DNA of 64,000 bases from Hydrotalea sp. (GCA_027364735.1 DAHXOT010000036.1:1-64000); one strand, 5' to 3'. Numbered from the stretch's first letter, positions 37,873 to 47,579 are shown. Program-made: numbers and translations. The notes: generated from the letters alone by a model not told the origin.

Positions 37873-38301
37873 ATGAAAACTTTAAAAAATTTATTTATTG
37901 CAATTATTGCAATTGCTTCTACACAACAAGTGTTTGCACAACACAAAAAAGCCGACAGCACCAACAATAGTAATGCTATTTACCGTTGTTCAATGCATTC
38001 TAACATAGTAAATAATCGGCCCGATCATTGCCCTGTTTGTGGTGCATCATTAAACCTTTCTCCAAAAGAAAAATTAAAATGGTCGCAGTTAAAATTATAT
38101 ACCTGTCCTATGCATCCTGATATAAGGAGCGACAAACCAGGTAAATGCCAAATATGTAACTCAAATTTAACACCTGTTACCGAGAAAACAGAAGAAGCAT
38201 TATATAGCTGCCCTATGCATCCCAACATCAAAAGCAATAAACCGGGTAAATGCTCTATTTGTGGAATGACTCTTACAAAAAAAGAAAAAGAAAAACAATA
38301 A
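37873..38301 (+). CDS. Secreted protein with three heavy-metal-binding repeats
   Basis: 142 residues from ATG 37873; the longer frame from 37807 would bury the signal peptide (MKTLKNLFIAIIAIASTQQVFAQ). Three tandem motifs of the C-x-M-H-P...C-x2-C-[GN] kind: YRCSMHSNI...CPVCG, YTCPMHPDI...CQICN and YSCPMHPNI...CSICG. This is the YHS-like heavy-metal-binding domain found at the N-terminus of Cus adaptors and some P-type ATPases. The first copy has Ser for Pro after the His and an Arg-Pro-Asp-His loop, so it may be degenerate. Role inferred: periplasmic copper/silver chelator delivering to the pump. Confidence 0.82.
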   Translation: MKTLKNLFIAIIAIASTQQVFAQHKKADSTNNSNAIYRCSMHSNIVNNRPDHCPVCGASLNLSPKEKLKWSQLKLYTCPMHPDIRSDKPGKCQICNSNLTPVTEKTEEALYSCPMHPNIKSNKPGKCSICGMTLTKKEKEKQ

Positions 38302-38310
38302 CTTACTACT

Positions 38311-38673
38311 ATGAAAAAAATATTGCTATCATTAATTGCAATACTAACAACTATTATAGGCTTACATGCACAAAATGCATTGGCAAAAGATAGTACTGAA
38401 AAAAAGAATGTACAAATAAAATACACATGCAGTATGCACCCCGAAATCATATCCGACAAACCGGGTAAATGCCCAAAATGCGGAATGGATTTAATTCCGG
38501 TTTCAGCATCTTCTCAAAATACTGTCAGCAATGACAATTCCATGTCAATGATGCCAATGATGATGATGGGAATGAATCATTCGGGTAACAAAAAAAATCG
38601 CATGCTTATTATTTTAGGTGGGGCAGTAATGGTAGCAATAATGTTTTTTATGATTGGCGTAAGAAATAGATAA
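38311..38673 (+). CDS. Metal-binding protein with C-terminal membrane anchor
   Basis: 120 residues. Signal peptide (MKKILLSLIAILTTIIGLHAQ), one metal motif (YTCSMHPEI...CPKCGMDLIPV), a Met-rich stretch (MSMMPMMMMGMNHSG) and a last hydrophobic helix (MLIILGGAVMVAIMFFMIGV). The anchored Met-rich segment suits Cu(I). It starts 9 bases after the previous gene, within one transcript. Confidence 0.8.
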   Translation: MKKILLSLIAILTTIIGLHAQNALAKDSTEKKNVQIKYTCSMHPEIISDKPGKCPKCGMDLIPVSASSQNTVSNDNSMSMMPMMMMGMNHSGNKKNRMLIILGGAVMVAIMFFMIGVRNR

Positions 38674-38713
38674 TTCTTCCAAACATTAAATTAATATTAA
38701 AAAAACAAAAATT

Positions 38714-39349
38714 ATGAAAACAAATCTTTCAATTTTATTAGCGGTTACACTTTTCTTTATGGCAGCATGTAGCAACAAAAGCAATAAAGAAAATAATATG
38801 AGCAATATGAGCATGAGTGAGATGAAAAATATGAATAATCCCGACACAGCTAAATCGGAAAATAAAAATATTACAACCATTTCGGCTACTTTTACAAATA
38901 TTGATCCTACAATTAAATCTTCTCTTTCAAAAATTGTTACCGATTATTTAAATATTAAAAATGCATTAACAAACGATAAAGGCTCTGAAGCAGCATCTGC
39001 TTCAAAATCTATGTTAAAATCAATTAACCAACTCGATGAATCTCTTTTTACTGCCGATCAAAAAAAGGAGTTCGATAAAGTAGTAGGCGATTTACAAGAA
39101 AATGCAGAACATATTGGCGATAATGCCGATAAACTTGATCATCAACGTTTTCATTTTGCAAGTATGAGCGATGATATGTATGTATTGGTAAAAGCATTTG
39201 GAGCAGGTAGACTTGTGTATCATGATCATTGCCCTATGTTCAATGAAAACAAAGGTGCTATATGGATTAGTGAAACAAAAGAAATAAAAAATCCTTACTT
39301 AGGAACAGAAATGCCTACTTGCGGTACAGTTGAAGAAATAATTAATTAA
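38714..39349 (+). CDS. DUF3347 lipoprotein
   Basis: 211 residues. Lipobox FFMAAC with Cys19, then a Met/Asn-rich linker (NNMSNMSMSEMKNMNN). The DUF3347 body is helical (IKSSLSKIVTDYLNIKNALTNDKG) and ends in likely metal ligands: VYHDHCPMFNENKGAIWIS and MPTCGTVEEI. Family knowledge: DUF3347 domains also occur at the C-terminus of CusB-like adaptors. Inference: outer- or inner-membrane-tethered copper chaperone. Confidence 0.83.
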   Translation: MKTNLSILLAVTLFFMAACSNKSNKENNMSNMSMSEMKNMNNPDTAKSENKNITTISATFTNIDPTIKSSLSKIVTDYLNIKNALTNDKGSEAASASKSMLKSINQLDESLFTADQKKEFDKVVGDLQENAEHIGDNADKLDHQRFHFASMSDDMYVLVKAFGAGRLVYHDHCPMFNENKGAIWISETKEIKNPYLGTEMPTCGTVEEIIN

Positions 39350-39382
39350 TTAACTCAAATATCTGATCATTAAATTCATTTT

Positions 39383-39646
39383 ATGAAAAAAATATTAGCA
39401 GCTTTTTTATATGTATTACTGTTTGCCGTAGTCGGCAATGCACAAGAAGCCCCCAAAAAAGACACTTTACAAAAAACACAAGCTATAGTGCAATACACTT
39501 GTACTATGCATCCTGAAGTTATTTCTGATAAACCGGGAAATTGCCCTAAGTGTGGAATGACACTTGTGCCAATTGATACAAATAAAAATAAAAAGAAATC
39601 GAAGAAAAATATGAAGATGGGCTGTATGGGAATGATGAATATGTAA
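39383..39646 (+). CDS. Small secreted heavy-metal-binding protein
   Basis: 87 residues. Signal peptide (MKKILAAFLYVLLFAVVGNAQ) and one metal motif (YTCTMHPEVISDKPGNCPKCGMTLVPID), ending in a Lys/Met-rich tail (KMGCMGMMNM). It is 66 bases ahead of the pump gene. Confidence 0.8.
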   Translation: MKKILAAFLYVLLFAVVGNAQEAPKKDTLQKTQAIVQYTCTMHPEVISDKPGNCPKCGMTLVPIDTNKNKKKSKKNMKMGCMGMMNM

Positions 39647-39712
39647 GAATAAAACTATAGTTTAAAATAAACTCGCTGAGTTATTATATAATAATAAAAT
39701 TCAACCTAAAGA

Positions 39713-40996
39713 ATGGTACAAGGTCTTATTAAATTTGCATTAAGAAACCGATTTCTAGTTTTACTTATAGCTGCTGTGTTTTTTGTATGGGGCTATTACT
39801 CAATACAACAGAACCCAATTGATGCAATACCCGATTTATCAGAAAATCAGGTAATCGTTTTTACTGAATGGATGGGACGCAGCCCACAATTAATGGAAGA
39901 TCAGATTACATACCCTTTAGTATCTAATCTACAAGGTATTCCTCGCATAAAAACTATTCGTGGTACTTCTATGTTTGGAATGAGTTTTGTGTATGTAATT
40001 TTTGAAGATGATGTAGATATTTATTGGGCCAGAACCAGAGTATTAGAGCGATTAAATTATGCACAACGATTATTACCACAAGGAGTTACCCCATCTTTAG
40101 GTCCCGATGGAACAGGTGTTGGTCATATTTTTTGGTATCATTTAGATGCCCCAAAAATGGATTTGGGGGAACAAAGAGCATTACAAGATTGGTATATAAA
40201 ATTTGCATTACAAACCGTTCCCGGCGTTGCCGAAGTAGCTTCTTTTGGAGGCTTCGAAAAACAATACCAAATAATATTAGATCCTGTAAAATTGCAATTC
40301 TACAATGTTACATTAATGGATGTAATGAATAAAGTAAAAGAAAATAATAACGATGTAGGTGGAAGAAAATTTGAAATGAGTGATATGGCCTATGTAATTC
40401 GAGGATTGGGGTATATTAAAAATCCGGAAGATGTTGAAAATATTAATCTGGGTCAGTACAATGGTATTCCGGTACGAGTAAAAGATATAGGACGAGTACA
40501 AATGGGTGGTGATTTACGATTGGGACTTTTAGATGTAAATGGAGAAGGAGAAGTTGTGGGTGGGATTGTAGTAATGCGATATGGGCAAAATGCAGACAAA
40601 GTAATAAATGCAGTTAAAGCTAAAATGAAAGAAGTTGAAAAAGGGTTGCCACCCGGCGTATCGTTTAAAGCATCTTACGACAGAAGCACTTTAATAGAAG
40701 CTGCTATTGAAACAGTAAAAGGAAAACTGATTGAAGAAATTATTACAGTATCCATAGTTGTTTTAATTTTTCTTTTTCACTGGCGTAGTGCTTTAAGTAT
40801 TATCATTCAGATTCCTTTAACCATTTCCATTAGCTTTATTTTACTTGATATGTTTAACTTATCATCTAACCTTATGTCTTTAACAGGTATTGCACTGGCA
40901 ATTGGGGTTATTGTAGATAATGGAATTATTATGTCTGAAAACAGTTATCGTCAACTTTCCGAATGGCAAAATAGCAATCACCCCGATAAAAATTAA
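39713..40996 (+). CDS. cusA: CusA-like RND metal pump, N-terminal part (TM1-TM4)
   Basis: 427 residues. TM1 (FLVLLIAAVFFVWGYYSIQQ), the first porter/docking half (PVKLQFYNVTLMDVMNKVKENN, FKASYDRSTLIEAAIETV) and TM2-TM4 are present. Asp402 in AIGVIVDNGIIM matches the TM4 proton-relay Asp. A TAA at 40994-40996 then stops it after a charged tail (SEWQNSNHPDKN). The rest is in the +1 frame from ATG 41001. The break falls in the cytoplasmic TM4-TM5 loop, so two-piece assembly is topologically possible. A single-base change in the A5 run at 40988-40992 would restore one frame. Confidence 0.88.
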   Translation: MVQGLIKFALRNRFLVLLIAAVFFVWGYYSIQQNPIDAIPDLSENQVIVFTEWMGRSPQLMEDQITYPLVSNLQGIPRIKTIRGTSMFGMSFVYVIFEDDVDIYWARTRVLERLNYAQRLLPQGVTPSLGPDGTGVGHIFWYHLDAPKMDLGEQRALQDWYIKFALQTVPGVAEVASFGGFEKQYQIILDPVKLQFYNVTLMDVMNKVKENNNDVGGRKFEMSDMAYVIRGLGYIKNPEDVENINLGQYNGIPVRVKDIGRVQMGGDLRLGLLDVNGEGEVVGGIVVMRYGQNADKVINAVKAKMKEVEKGLPPGVSFKASYDRSTLIEAAIETVKGKLIEEIITVSIVVLIFLFHWRSALSIIIQIPLTISISFILLDMFNLSSNLMSLTGIALAIGVIVDNGIIMSENSYRQLSEWQNSNHPDKN

Positions 40997-41000
40997 CAAC

Positions 41001-42959
41001 ATGAACATATTAAAAAAAATAAAAGAATCATCTTTAGGTAAGCGAATAAAGCCTTCGTATAAAAAAATACCAGAAGATATAAGAATGTCAATTATTGAGC
41101 GTGCCTGCATGCAAGTATCAAGAGGTGTATTTTTTTCTACTATAATAATTGTTGCTTCCTTTTTACCGGTATTTCTTTTAACCGGACAAGAAGGAAAACT
41201 TTTTCATCCTTTGGCATATACCAAAACATTCATCCTTGCAATAGATGCTATTTTGGTATTAACCCTTGCACCGGTACTCATTTCCTTTTTTATGAAAGGA
41301 AGATTTTTACCGGATAATGCCAACCCCGTAAATAGAATACTTGAAAGAATATACGAACCCATTATTAGAGCATGCATTAAAAGAAGATGGATAACCCTTG
41401 GAGTTAACTTGGTTGCATTAATAATAAGTATTCCATTAATTATGGGACTCGGCCGCGAATTTATGCCCCCCCTCGATGAAGGTTCACTTTTATTTATGCC
41501 CGTAATGATGCCCGATGTTTCTAATTCGGAAGCAAAACGCTTATTACAAGTACAAGATAAAATTATTACTACCGTACCCGAAGTAGAGCATGTACTTGGA
41601 AAAGCAGGAAGGGCATATAGCGCAACAGATAATTCTCCAATTAGCATGGTAGAAACAATTATTCTACTAAAACCAAGAAAACAATGGAGAAAAGGTTTTA
41701 CAAAAGATAGTATCATCAATGACTTAAATAGAAAACTACAAATACCAGGTGTTATAAATGGTTGGACTCAGCCCATCATTAATCGAATAAACATGCTTTC
41801 TACCGGAATTCGTACTGACGTGGGAATTAAAATATTTGGTCAAGATTTAGATACCATTTATGCTTTTGCCCAGCAAGTTGAAAAAGCATTAAGAGGAACA
41901 CCTGGCGTGAAAGATTTATACGTTGAACCTATAAGTGGTGGAAAATATATAGATATAAAAGTTAAAAGAGAAGAAATTGGGCGTTATGGATTGAGTGTAG
42001 AAGATGTAAATAATGTTGTGGAAAGTTCTATAGGTGGTGTAAGGCTTAGTACAACCATTGAAGGAAGAAGAAGATTCTCGGTAAATGCCCGATTTGCTCA
42101 AGATTATCGCAATAACATTCAGGCACTGAAAAGATTACAAGTTAAAACCAGTAATTATGGTCCAATACCTTTAGAAACAGTAGCAGATATAAAAGTAACA
42201 GAAGGTCCTCCTATGATTAATTCTGAAAATGCCATGCTAAGGGGTACTGTTTTATTTAATGTGCGAGAGCGAGATTTAGCCAGCACCGTAGAAGAAGCTC
42301 AAAAGAAGCTTAATTCCATGATTACAAAAATGCCAAAAGGGTATTTCCTCAATTGGAGTGGCAATTACGAAAATTTAATAAGGGGCGAGAAAACATTAAA
42401 ATTAATATTGCCGGTTGTATTTATTATCATATTCCTCTGTATGTATTTTGCTTTTCATTCTGCTCGAGAAGCCTTTTTTAATCTCATTTCCATTCCCTTT
42501 GCCTTAATTGGAGGTGCTTATTTTATATATTTCTGGGGAGTAAATCTTTCTGTAGCTGTATCAGTAGGTTTTATTGCACTATTTGGCTTAGCGGTAGAAA
42601 CAGGTATTGTAATGGTAATTTATTTGAATGATGCAATGCAGCAATTAGTTGCCAAAAAAGGGAATTCAAGAGAAACCATAACCAAAGATGATTTAAAAGA
42701 ATACGTAATAGCCGGTGCAGCTAAAAGATTAAGACCAAAATTAATGACGGTAAGTGTATCTCTATTTGGTTTAGTACCCATCCTTTGGAGTACGGGTGTA
42801 GGTAGTGATGTAATGATACCCATTGTATTACCGATGATTGGCGGCGTATTAACATCATCAACACATATCCTTTTAGTAACACCAGTAATATTTTTAATGC
42901 AAAAAGAATATGAACTGAAAAAACATGGCAAAATAGATATTTTAGAAGCAAAACATTAA
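41001..42959 (+). CDS. cusA: CusA-like RND metal pump, C-terminal part (TM5-TM12)
   Basis: 652 residues from ATG 41001, four bases after the stop of the first part. The frame is open upstream to 40920, overlapping the first part. It begins with a basic loop (NILKKIKESSLGKRIKPSYKKI), then TM5 (GVFFSTIIIVASFLPVFLLTGQEGKLFHPLAYTKTF). The second porter half and TM7-TM12 follow. Glu in LAVETGIVM and Lys in KRLRPKLMTV match the other relay residues of CusA. So the proton path uses residues from both reading frames. Metal range (Cu/Ag versus Co/Zn/Cd) is not certain. Confidence 0.88.
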   Translation: MNILKKIKESSLGKRIKPSYKKIPEDIRMSIIERACMQVSRGVFFSTIIIVASFLPVFLLTGQEGKLFHPLAYTKTFILAIDAILVLTLAPVLISFFMKGRFLPDNANPVNRILERIYEPIIRACIKRRWITLGVNLVALIISIPLIMGLGREFMPPLDEGSLLFMPVMMPDVSNSEAKRLLQVQDKIITTVPEVEHVLGKAGRAYSATDNSPISMVETIILLKPRKQWRKGFTKDSIINDLNRKLQIPGVINGWTQPIINRINMLSTGIRTDVGIKIFGQDLDTIYAFAQQVEKALRGTPGVKDLYVEPISGGKYIDIKVKREEIGRYGLSVEDVNNVVESSIGGVRLSTTIEGRRRFSVNARFAQDYRNNIQALKRLQVKTSNYGPIPLETVADIKVTEGPPMINSENAMLRGTVLFNVRERDLASTVEEAQKKLNSMITKMPKGYFLNWSGNYENLIRGEKTLKLILPVVFIIIFLCMYFAFHSAREAFFNLISIPFALIGGAYFIYFWGVNLSVAVSVGFIALFGLAVETGIVMVIYLNDAMQQLVAKKGNSRETITKDDLKEYVIAGAAKRLRPKLMTVSVSLFGLVPILWSTGVGSDVMIPIVLPMIGGVLTSSTHILLVTPVIFLMQKEYELKKHGKIDILEAKH

Positions 42960-42970
42960 AATTTAAATAA

Positions 42971-43408
42971 ATGAAACAACTATCAATAATTCTATTTGTG
43001 TTTATTGTAACACCTTTAGTATACCTACATGCAAGTAATAATCACTTAGCAAATAAAAAAACATATATCGATACCGCTATTTTAAAAATATCAGATACCT
43101 CTACTATAAAAATTCCTAATAGTTATGTGTGTATGGTTAATAACAAGGTAATGCATGCTGCACAAATTGCTGTTCCTGTTAATGATAAAATTTATTACGG
43201 ATGTTGCCAAGGATGTGTAAAAAAATTAACAGAAGATCCCAGTTCGCGTTTTGCAACCGATCCACTATCTGGAGAGAAAGTTGATAAAGCGACAGCTTTC
43301 ATCACCCTTCTGCCAGGATCAAAGCAGGATGTTTTATACTTTAAAACAGAGATTAATGCAAAAAATTATTTAGCAAAAAGTGCTCAAGAAAAAGAAAAAA
43401 ATAATTAG
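42971..43408 (+). CDS. Secreted TRASH/YHS-like Cys-Met protein
   Basis: 145 residues. Signal peptide, then SYVCMVNNKVM, a YYGCCQGCVKKL segment and RFATDPLSGEKVDKATAF. The Cys spacing and the SGE.V.KA ending recall TRASH/YHS metal-binding domains, but I cannot name the family securely. It follows the pump by 11 bases and precedes the outer-membrane channel, so it is probably a metallochaperone of the array. Confidence 0.6.
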   Translation: MKQLSIILFVFIVTPLVYLHASNNHLANKKTYIDTAILKISDTSTIKIPNSYVCMVNNKVMHAAQIAVPVNDKIYYGCCQGCVKKLTEDPSSRFATDPLSGEKVDKATAFITLLPGSKQDVLYFKTEINAKNYLAKSAQEKEKNN

Positions 43409-43439
43409 TGAAAATTTTTCAAAACAGCAATGACCAATT

Positions 43440-44744
43440 ATGAATTACAATATATATATAAAAAATAACATTAAAATTGGTTTAATAAAAAGAACACTGG
43501 CTATTTTTTATGCACTAACATTATTATTACCGGCTTCTATAGTTAATGCCCAAAATCGATTATATATACAGGCTATTTTAGATTCTATTCAAATAAAAAA
43601 TCCATCATTAAAAATGTATGATGCCGAAATACGTTCTTTAGATGAAGCAGCCAAAGGTGCTACAAGTTGGATGGCACCTACTATTTCATCAGGATTTTTT
43701 ATGGTGCCTTATGCACCTCGATATTGGAAAGCATCGGGAGGGCAGCCAGGAAATGGGCAATATGTTATAGGGGCAGAACAAGTGATACCCAATCCAAAAC
43801 GGTTAAATGCAGATTCGAAATACATGTCATCCATGTCTTCTGTTGAAAAAGAAAAAAAAGGTTATACACTTAATCAATTATACGCCGAAGCAAAAAAGAA
43901 TTATTACGAATGGATAATACTTAAAAAACAATTACTGATTTTGGATGATAATGAGAAGCGTTTAAATTATATGATTGAAAGTGCTGAAATACGATATAGA
44001 AATAACCTGGAAAAAGTGAATGCATACTACAAAGCTAAAGCAGCACTTGCTAATGTGCAAAACATGAGAGTTGTTTTGGAGAATGAAATAAAACAAAAAA
44101 AATATGCTATTAATACTTTAATGTACCGAGATAAAACAGTTGATTTTGATATTGATACAGCTTACACACTAAAAAATTATCAGACTGTTATATTCGATAC
44201 TGCACTTTTTGTAGCAAACAGAAGTGATATTAAAGCAATTGAAAAAGAAATAACTGTAAACGTATTAAAGCAAGAAACAGAAAGAACCAGATTATTACCC
44301 GAATTTGGTGTTCGCTTTGAAAATGCCTATGGATGGGGACAACAACCACTTCAATTTTCTGCAATGGCTTCTGTTCGTTTACCAATGGCACGTTGGTCGG
44401 CTAAAATGAATAAGGCAAATATTGAAAGCCTGAAATGGAAAAACGAATCATTGCAACAACAAAAACAAATGATTTTAAATGAATCAACAGGCTCAGCGTA
44501 TGGAATACGAACTGATATTTTGAATAAACAAAAACAGATTCAATTGTATGAAGAAAAAATTATTCCATCCTTACGCAAAAACTACGAAAGCTATCAACTA
44601 TCGTATGAACAAAACACAGAAGACCTATTTCAATTATTTGATTCGTGGGAAACACTTAATATGACAGAGTTAGAATACTTAAAACAATTGCAAGAACTAT
44701 TGGCAATGCAAGTTGAATTAGAAAGAACATTGCAAATAAAATAA
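43440..44744 (+). CDS. cusC: CusC/TolC-family outer-membrane factor
   Basis: 434 residues. Signal region (IFYALTLLLPASIVNAQ) and two TolC-like halves: IQIKNPSLKMYDAEIRSLDEAAKGA, NQLYAEAKKNYYEWIILKKQLLILDDNEKRL, and the late KQIQLYEEKIIPSLRKNYESYQLSYEQNTEDLFQLFDSWETLNMTELEYL. It forms the outer-membrane duct for the CusA pump. No Cys lipobox is apparent. Confidence 0.87.
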   Translation: MNYNIYIKNNIKIGLIKRTLAIFYALTLLLPASIVNAQNRLYIQAILDSIQIKNPSLKMYDAEIRSLDEAAKGATSWMAPTISSGFFMVPYAPRYWKASGGQPGNGQYVIGAEQVIPNPKRLNADSKYMSSMSSVEKEKKGYTLNQLYAEAKKNYYEWIILKKQLLILDDNEKRLNYMIESAEIRYRNNLEKVNAYYKAKAALANVQNMRVVLENEIKQKKYAINTLMYRDKTVDFDIDTAYTLKNYQTVIFDTALFVANRSDIKAIEKEITVNVLKQETERTRLLPEFGVRFENAYGWGQQPLQFSAMASVRLPMARWSAKMNKANIESLKWKNESLQQQKQMILNESTGSAYGIRTDILNKQKQIQLYEEKIIPSLRKNYESYQLSYEQNTEDLFQLFDSWETLNMTELEYLKQLQELLAMQVELERTLQIK

Positions 44745-44823
44745 ATAATTTTAAAATGATACATGAAATGCACTATTGTGGATTATCATAGAATATCAAT
44801 TGATTTAAAAGCTCATTTTAATT

Positions 44824-46188
44824 ATGAAAAAAAAGAAAATATTGCTCATTATATCCTCTATAGCAGCATTATTGGCTATATCTACATGGATATACTTCAA
44901 AGTATGGGTTCCAAAATATCGTGCACATGTTGAGCATTCAAAGATGACTGATATGAGTAATATGGACATGGGTAACATGCAAGATTCTTATACAAAAAAG
45001 AATACATCTGATTTGTATATCTGTCCTATGCATCCTAAACTTATTCATAATAAACCAGGTAACTGCCCAATTTGTGGAATGCACTTAGTAAAAATGGAAA
45101 GTGTAGCCAAAGAAATACAAGATACTACCGCATTAGCCAGTTTACTATTACCTACCAATCGTTTTGCAATTTCTGCCATACCTGCTACAGCTCTTCAAAA
45201 GAATAATGAAAAAATAGAGATTAATGCACTTGGCTATACTGCTTACAATACAACCGAAGTTGGATCAATAGCATCTTGGATAAATGGCAGAATTGAGAAA
45301 TTATATATACGTTATCGCTATCAGTTAGTAAAAAAAGGGCAAAAGATTATGGATATATACAGCCCCGACTTGCTTACAGCTCAACAAAATCTTATCTTTT
45401 TACTAAAAACTGATCCTACTAACTACAATTTAATAAATGCAGCGAAAGAAAGGTTATTGCTACTTGGTTTCCCCGAACAACAATTACAACAAGTAATTAC
45501 TACTAAAACTGCACTGCTTACTGTTTCTGTTTATAGTCGTTATTCGGGTCATATTCACGAAGCATTTAATATGGATAACAACAATGCCATACCAGTACCG
45601 GAAGCTCCTGCAATGAATGAGGCAAATTCATTAACCACACAAGAATTAAGCATAAAAGAAGGCATGTATGTACAAAGAGGACAAACTATTTTTAAAGTGT
45701 ATAATCCAAATAAAATATGGGCCTTATTAAATATTTATCCTTCAGATCAACCTTTCATTCAAGTAGGTAATAAAGTAAGAATTGTACCCGAATCTAAATC
45801 CAATAAAGATTTTCGCGGATCTATCTATTTTATAGAACCATTCTTCAGACCTGGAAGTAAAACCATAACTGCAAGGGTAAATGTTGATAACAGCACATTG
45901 CAATTACCTATTGGTAGCCAATTACGAGCTACTATTTTCAGCAATTCAGTAGAAGCAGAATGGTTGCCTAAAGAAGCTGTGTTATCGCTTGGACTTAGTA
46001 AAGTAGTGTTTGTGAAAAAAAATAATGGATATAAAGCAAAAAAAGTAAGTACAGGAGTTAGTTATAAAAATCTGATTCAAATTACAGGAGGCATAACAGC
46101 TAAAGATTCTGTTGCTGCTAATGCACAATTTTTAATGGATAGTGAGAGTTTCATTAAAACAAGAAACAATAATAGTGATAAAAAATAA
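44824..46188 (+). CDS. cusB: CusB-like adaptor 1 with N-terminal metal motif
   Basis: 454 residues. Anchor helix (ILLIISSIAALLAISTWIYFKV), a His/Met-rich stretch (MTDMSNMDMGNMQ), one motif YICPMHPKLIHNKPGNCPICGMHLVKM, then adaptor domains: lipoyl-like (GSIASWINGRIEKLYIRYRYQLVKKGQKI, LSIKEGMYVQRGQTIFKV), a short helical hairpin and beta-barrel (GNKVRIVPESKSNKDFRGSIYFIEP). It delivers periplasmic metal to CusA. A second adaptor gene follows 14 bases on. Confidence 0.88.
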   Translation: MKKKKILLIISSIAALLAISTWIYFKVWVPKYRAHVEHSKMTDMSNMDMGNMQDSYTKKNTSDLYICPMHPKLIHNKPGNCPICGMHLVKMESVAKEIQDTTALASLLLPTNRFAISAIPATALQKNNEKIEINALGYTAYNTTEVGSIASWINGRIEKLYIRYRYQLVKKGQKIMDIYSPDLLTAQQNLIFLLKTDPTNYNLINAAKERLLLLGFPEQQLQQVITTKTALLTVSVYSRYSGHIHEAFNMDNNNAIPVPEAPAMNEANSLTTQELSIKEGMYVQRGQTIFKVYNPNKIWALLNIYPSDQPFIQVGNKVRIVPESKSNKDFRGSIYFIEPFFRPGSKTITARVNVDNSTLQLPIGSQLRATIFSNSVEAEWLPKEAVLSLGLSKVVFVKKNNGYKAKKVSTGVSYKNLIQITGGITAKDSVAANAQFLMDSESFIKTRNNNSDKK

Positions 46189-46202
46189 TATACAATTTAG
46201 AA

Positions 46203-47417
46203 ATGAAAAAGTTATTTATCGCAATAGGGCTAATGCTTGTATTAATAGCCTGTAAAAACAATAATACTAAAAATACAGATCATGCAGCACACAATATGGT
46301 GATGAATGATATATATTATACTTGCTCAATGCACCCACAAGTGATGTTAGACAAACCAGGTAATTGCCCTATTTGCGGAATGAAATTGATAGAAGTAAAA
46401 AAAGGAGCAGAAGATAATAGTGAAGTAAAACTAACTGATGAACAAATAAAATTAGGCAATATAACAACCGACACCATAAGAAATGAAGCTATTGGCGACC
46501 AAATAGTACTTACTGCAGCACTCAACATTGATCAACGTAAAATCAATGCAGTAAGTGCCAGAGTAATGGGAAGAATTGAGCGGTTATATTTTAAAAACTT
46601 AGGTGATTATGTAAAAAAAGGAGATAAATTATTCGATATATATAGCGAGGAACTGAATGATGCAAAGCAAGAATATTTATTAGCACTATATAAACAAAAA
46701 ACAATTGATACTTCACTTATTAATTTTAGTACAATTATAAAATCTGCAAAAAACAAACTTCTATTATGGGGATTATCCGAAAATCAAATAAAAGAAATAG
46801 CTGTCCAAAAAAGCACAACACGTATTACAACTTTTTATAGCCCTACATCAGGTTATATTACAACTTTAGATATAAAAGAAGGAGAATATGTTCAAGAAGG
46901 AGGCACCATAGTTCGTTTATCAGATTTATCAACACTTTGGGCAGAAGCACAAGTATATTCCTCACAATTATCGCAAATAGCAATGAATGCTACTGCCAAC
47001 ATTCAATTCCCCGATTTACCGGGGAAAGAAGTAAATGGAACCATTGAGTTTGTAAATCCTGAAATTAATCCGCAAACACGTATTACTTTATTACGTGTTA
47101 CTATACCTAATACACAAAATTTATTAAAACCGGGGATGCCTGCTTATGTTATTTTAAAAGAGAAAAAAGTATCTACGCTAACATTACCCTCAGATGCAGT
47201 ACTCCGCTCTAAAACAGGAACATCTGTTTGGATACAAACACCCAATCATGCCTTTAAAAATCGCATGGTTGAAGTAGGTGTGCAAGATGGTGAAAGAATT
47301 CAAATAAAATCTGGACTTCATGCAGGAGATGTTGTAGTTATTACAGGTGCATACTTAATAAATAGTGAGTTTATTTTTAAGAAAGGAGCTAATCCAATGG
47401 CTGGTATGAAAATGTAA
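46203..47417 (+). CDS. cusB: CusB-like adaptor 2, lipoprotein
   Basis: 404 residues. Lipobox LMLVLIAC (Cys17), one metal motif YTCSMHPQVMLDKPGNCPICGMKL, then lipoyl-like halves (VMGRIERLYFKNLGDYVKKGDKL, TSGYITTLDIKEGEYVQEGGTI), hairpin and barrel (ANIQFPDLPGKEVNGTIEFVNP), ending MAGMKM. Canonical Cus pumps use one adaptor type; here two different adaptors are encoded side by side, differing in anchoring (helix against lipid). Confidence 0.88.
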   Translation: MKKLFIAIGLMLVLIACKNNNTKNTDHAAHNMVMNDIYYTCSMHPQVMLDKPGNCPICGMKLIEVKKGAEDNSEVKLTDEQIKLGNITTDTIRNEAIGDQIVLTAALNIDQRKINAVSARVMGRIERLYFKNLGDYVKKGDKLFDIYSEELNDAKQEYLLALYKQKTIDTSLINFSTIIKSAKNKLLLWGLSENQIKEIAVQKSTTRITTFYSPTSGYITTLDIKEGEYVQEGGTIVRLSDLSTLWAEAQVYSSQLSQIAMNATANIQFPDLPGKEVNGTIEFVNPEINPQTRITLLRVTIPNTQNLLKPGMPAYVILKEKKVSTLTLPSDAVLRSKTGTSVWIQTPNHAFKNRMVEVGVQDGERIQIKSGLHAGDVVVITGAYLINSEFIFKKGANPMAGMKM

Positions 47418-47579
47418 CTTTATAATTTTTTTTATGTAAAAAAAGGTTGTTTTTGAAAGATTAACAATATACATTCAATGGAAATGACGAATATCATTTT
47501 TCAGGTATTAATTGGCGATTAGTTTTGTTTTGTTGTTGTGATAACATTAAGTTATTGCTCCTTTTGAAGTTATTCACAA

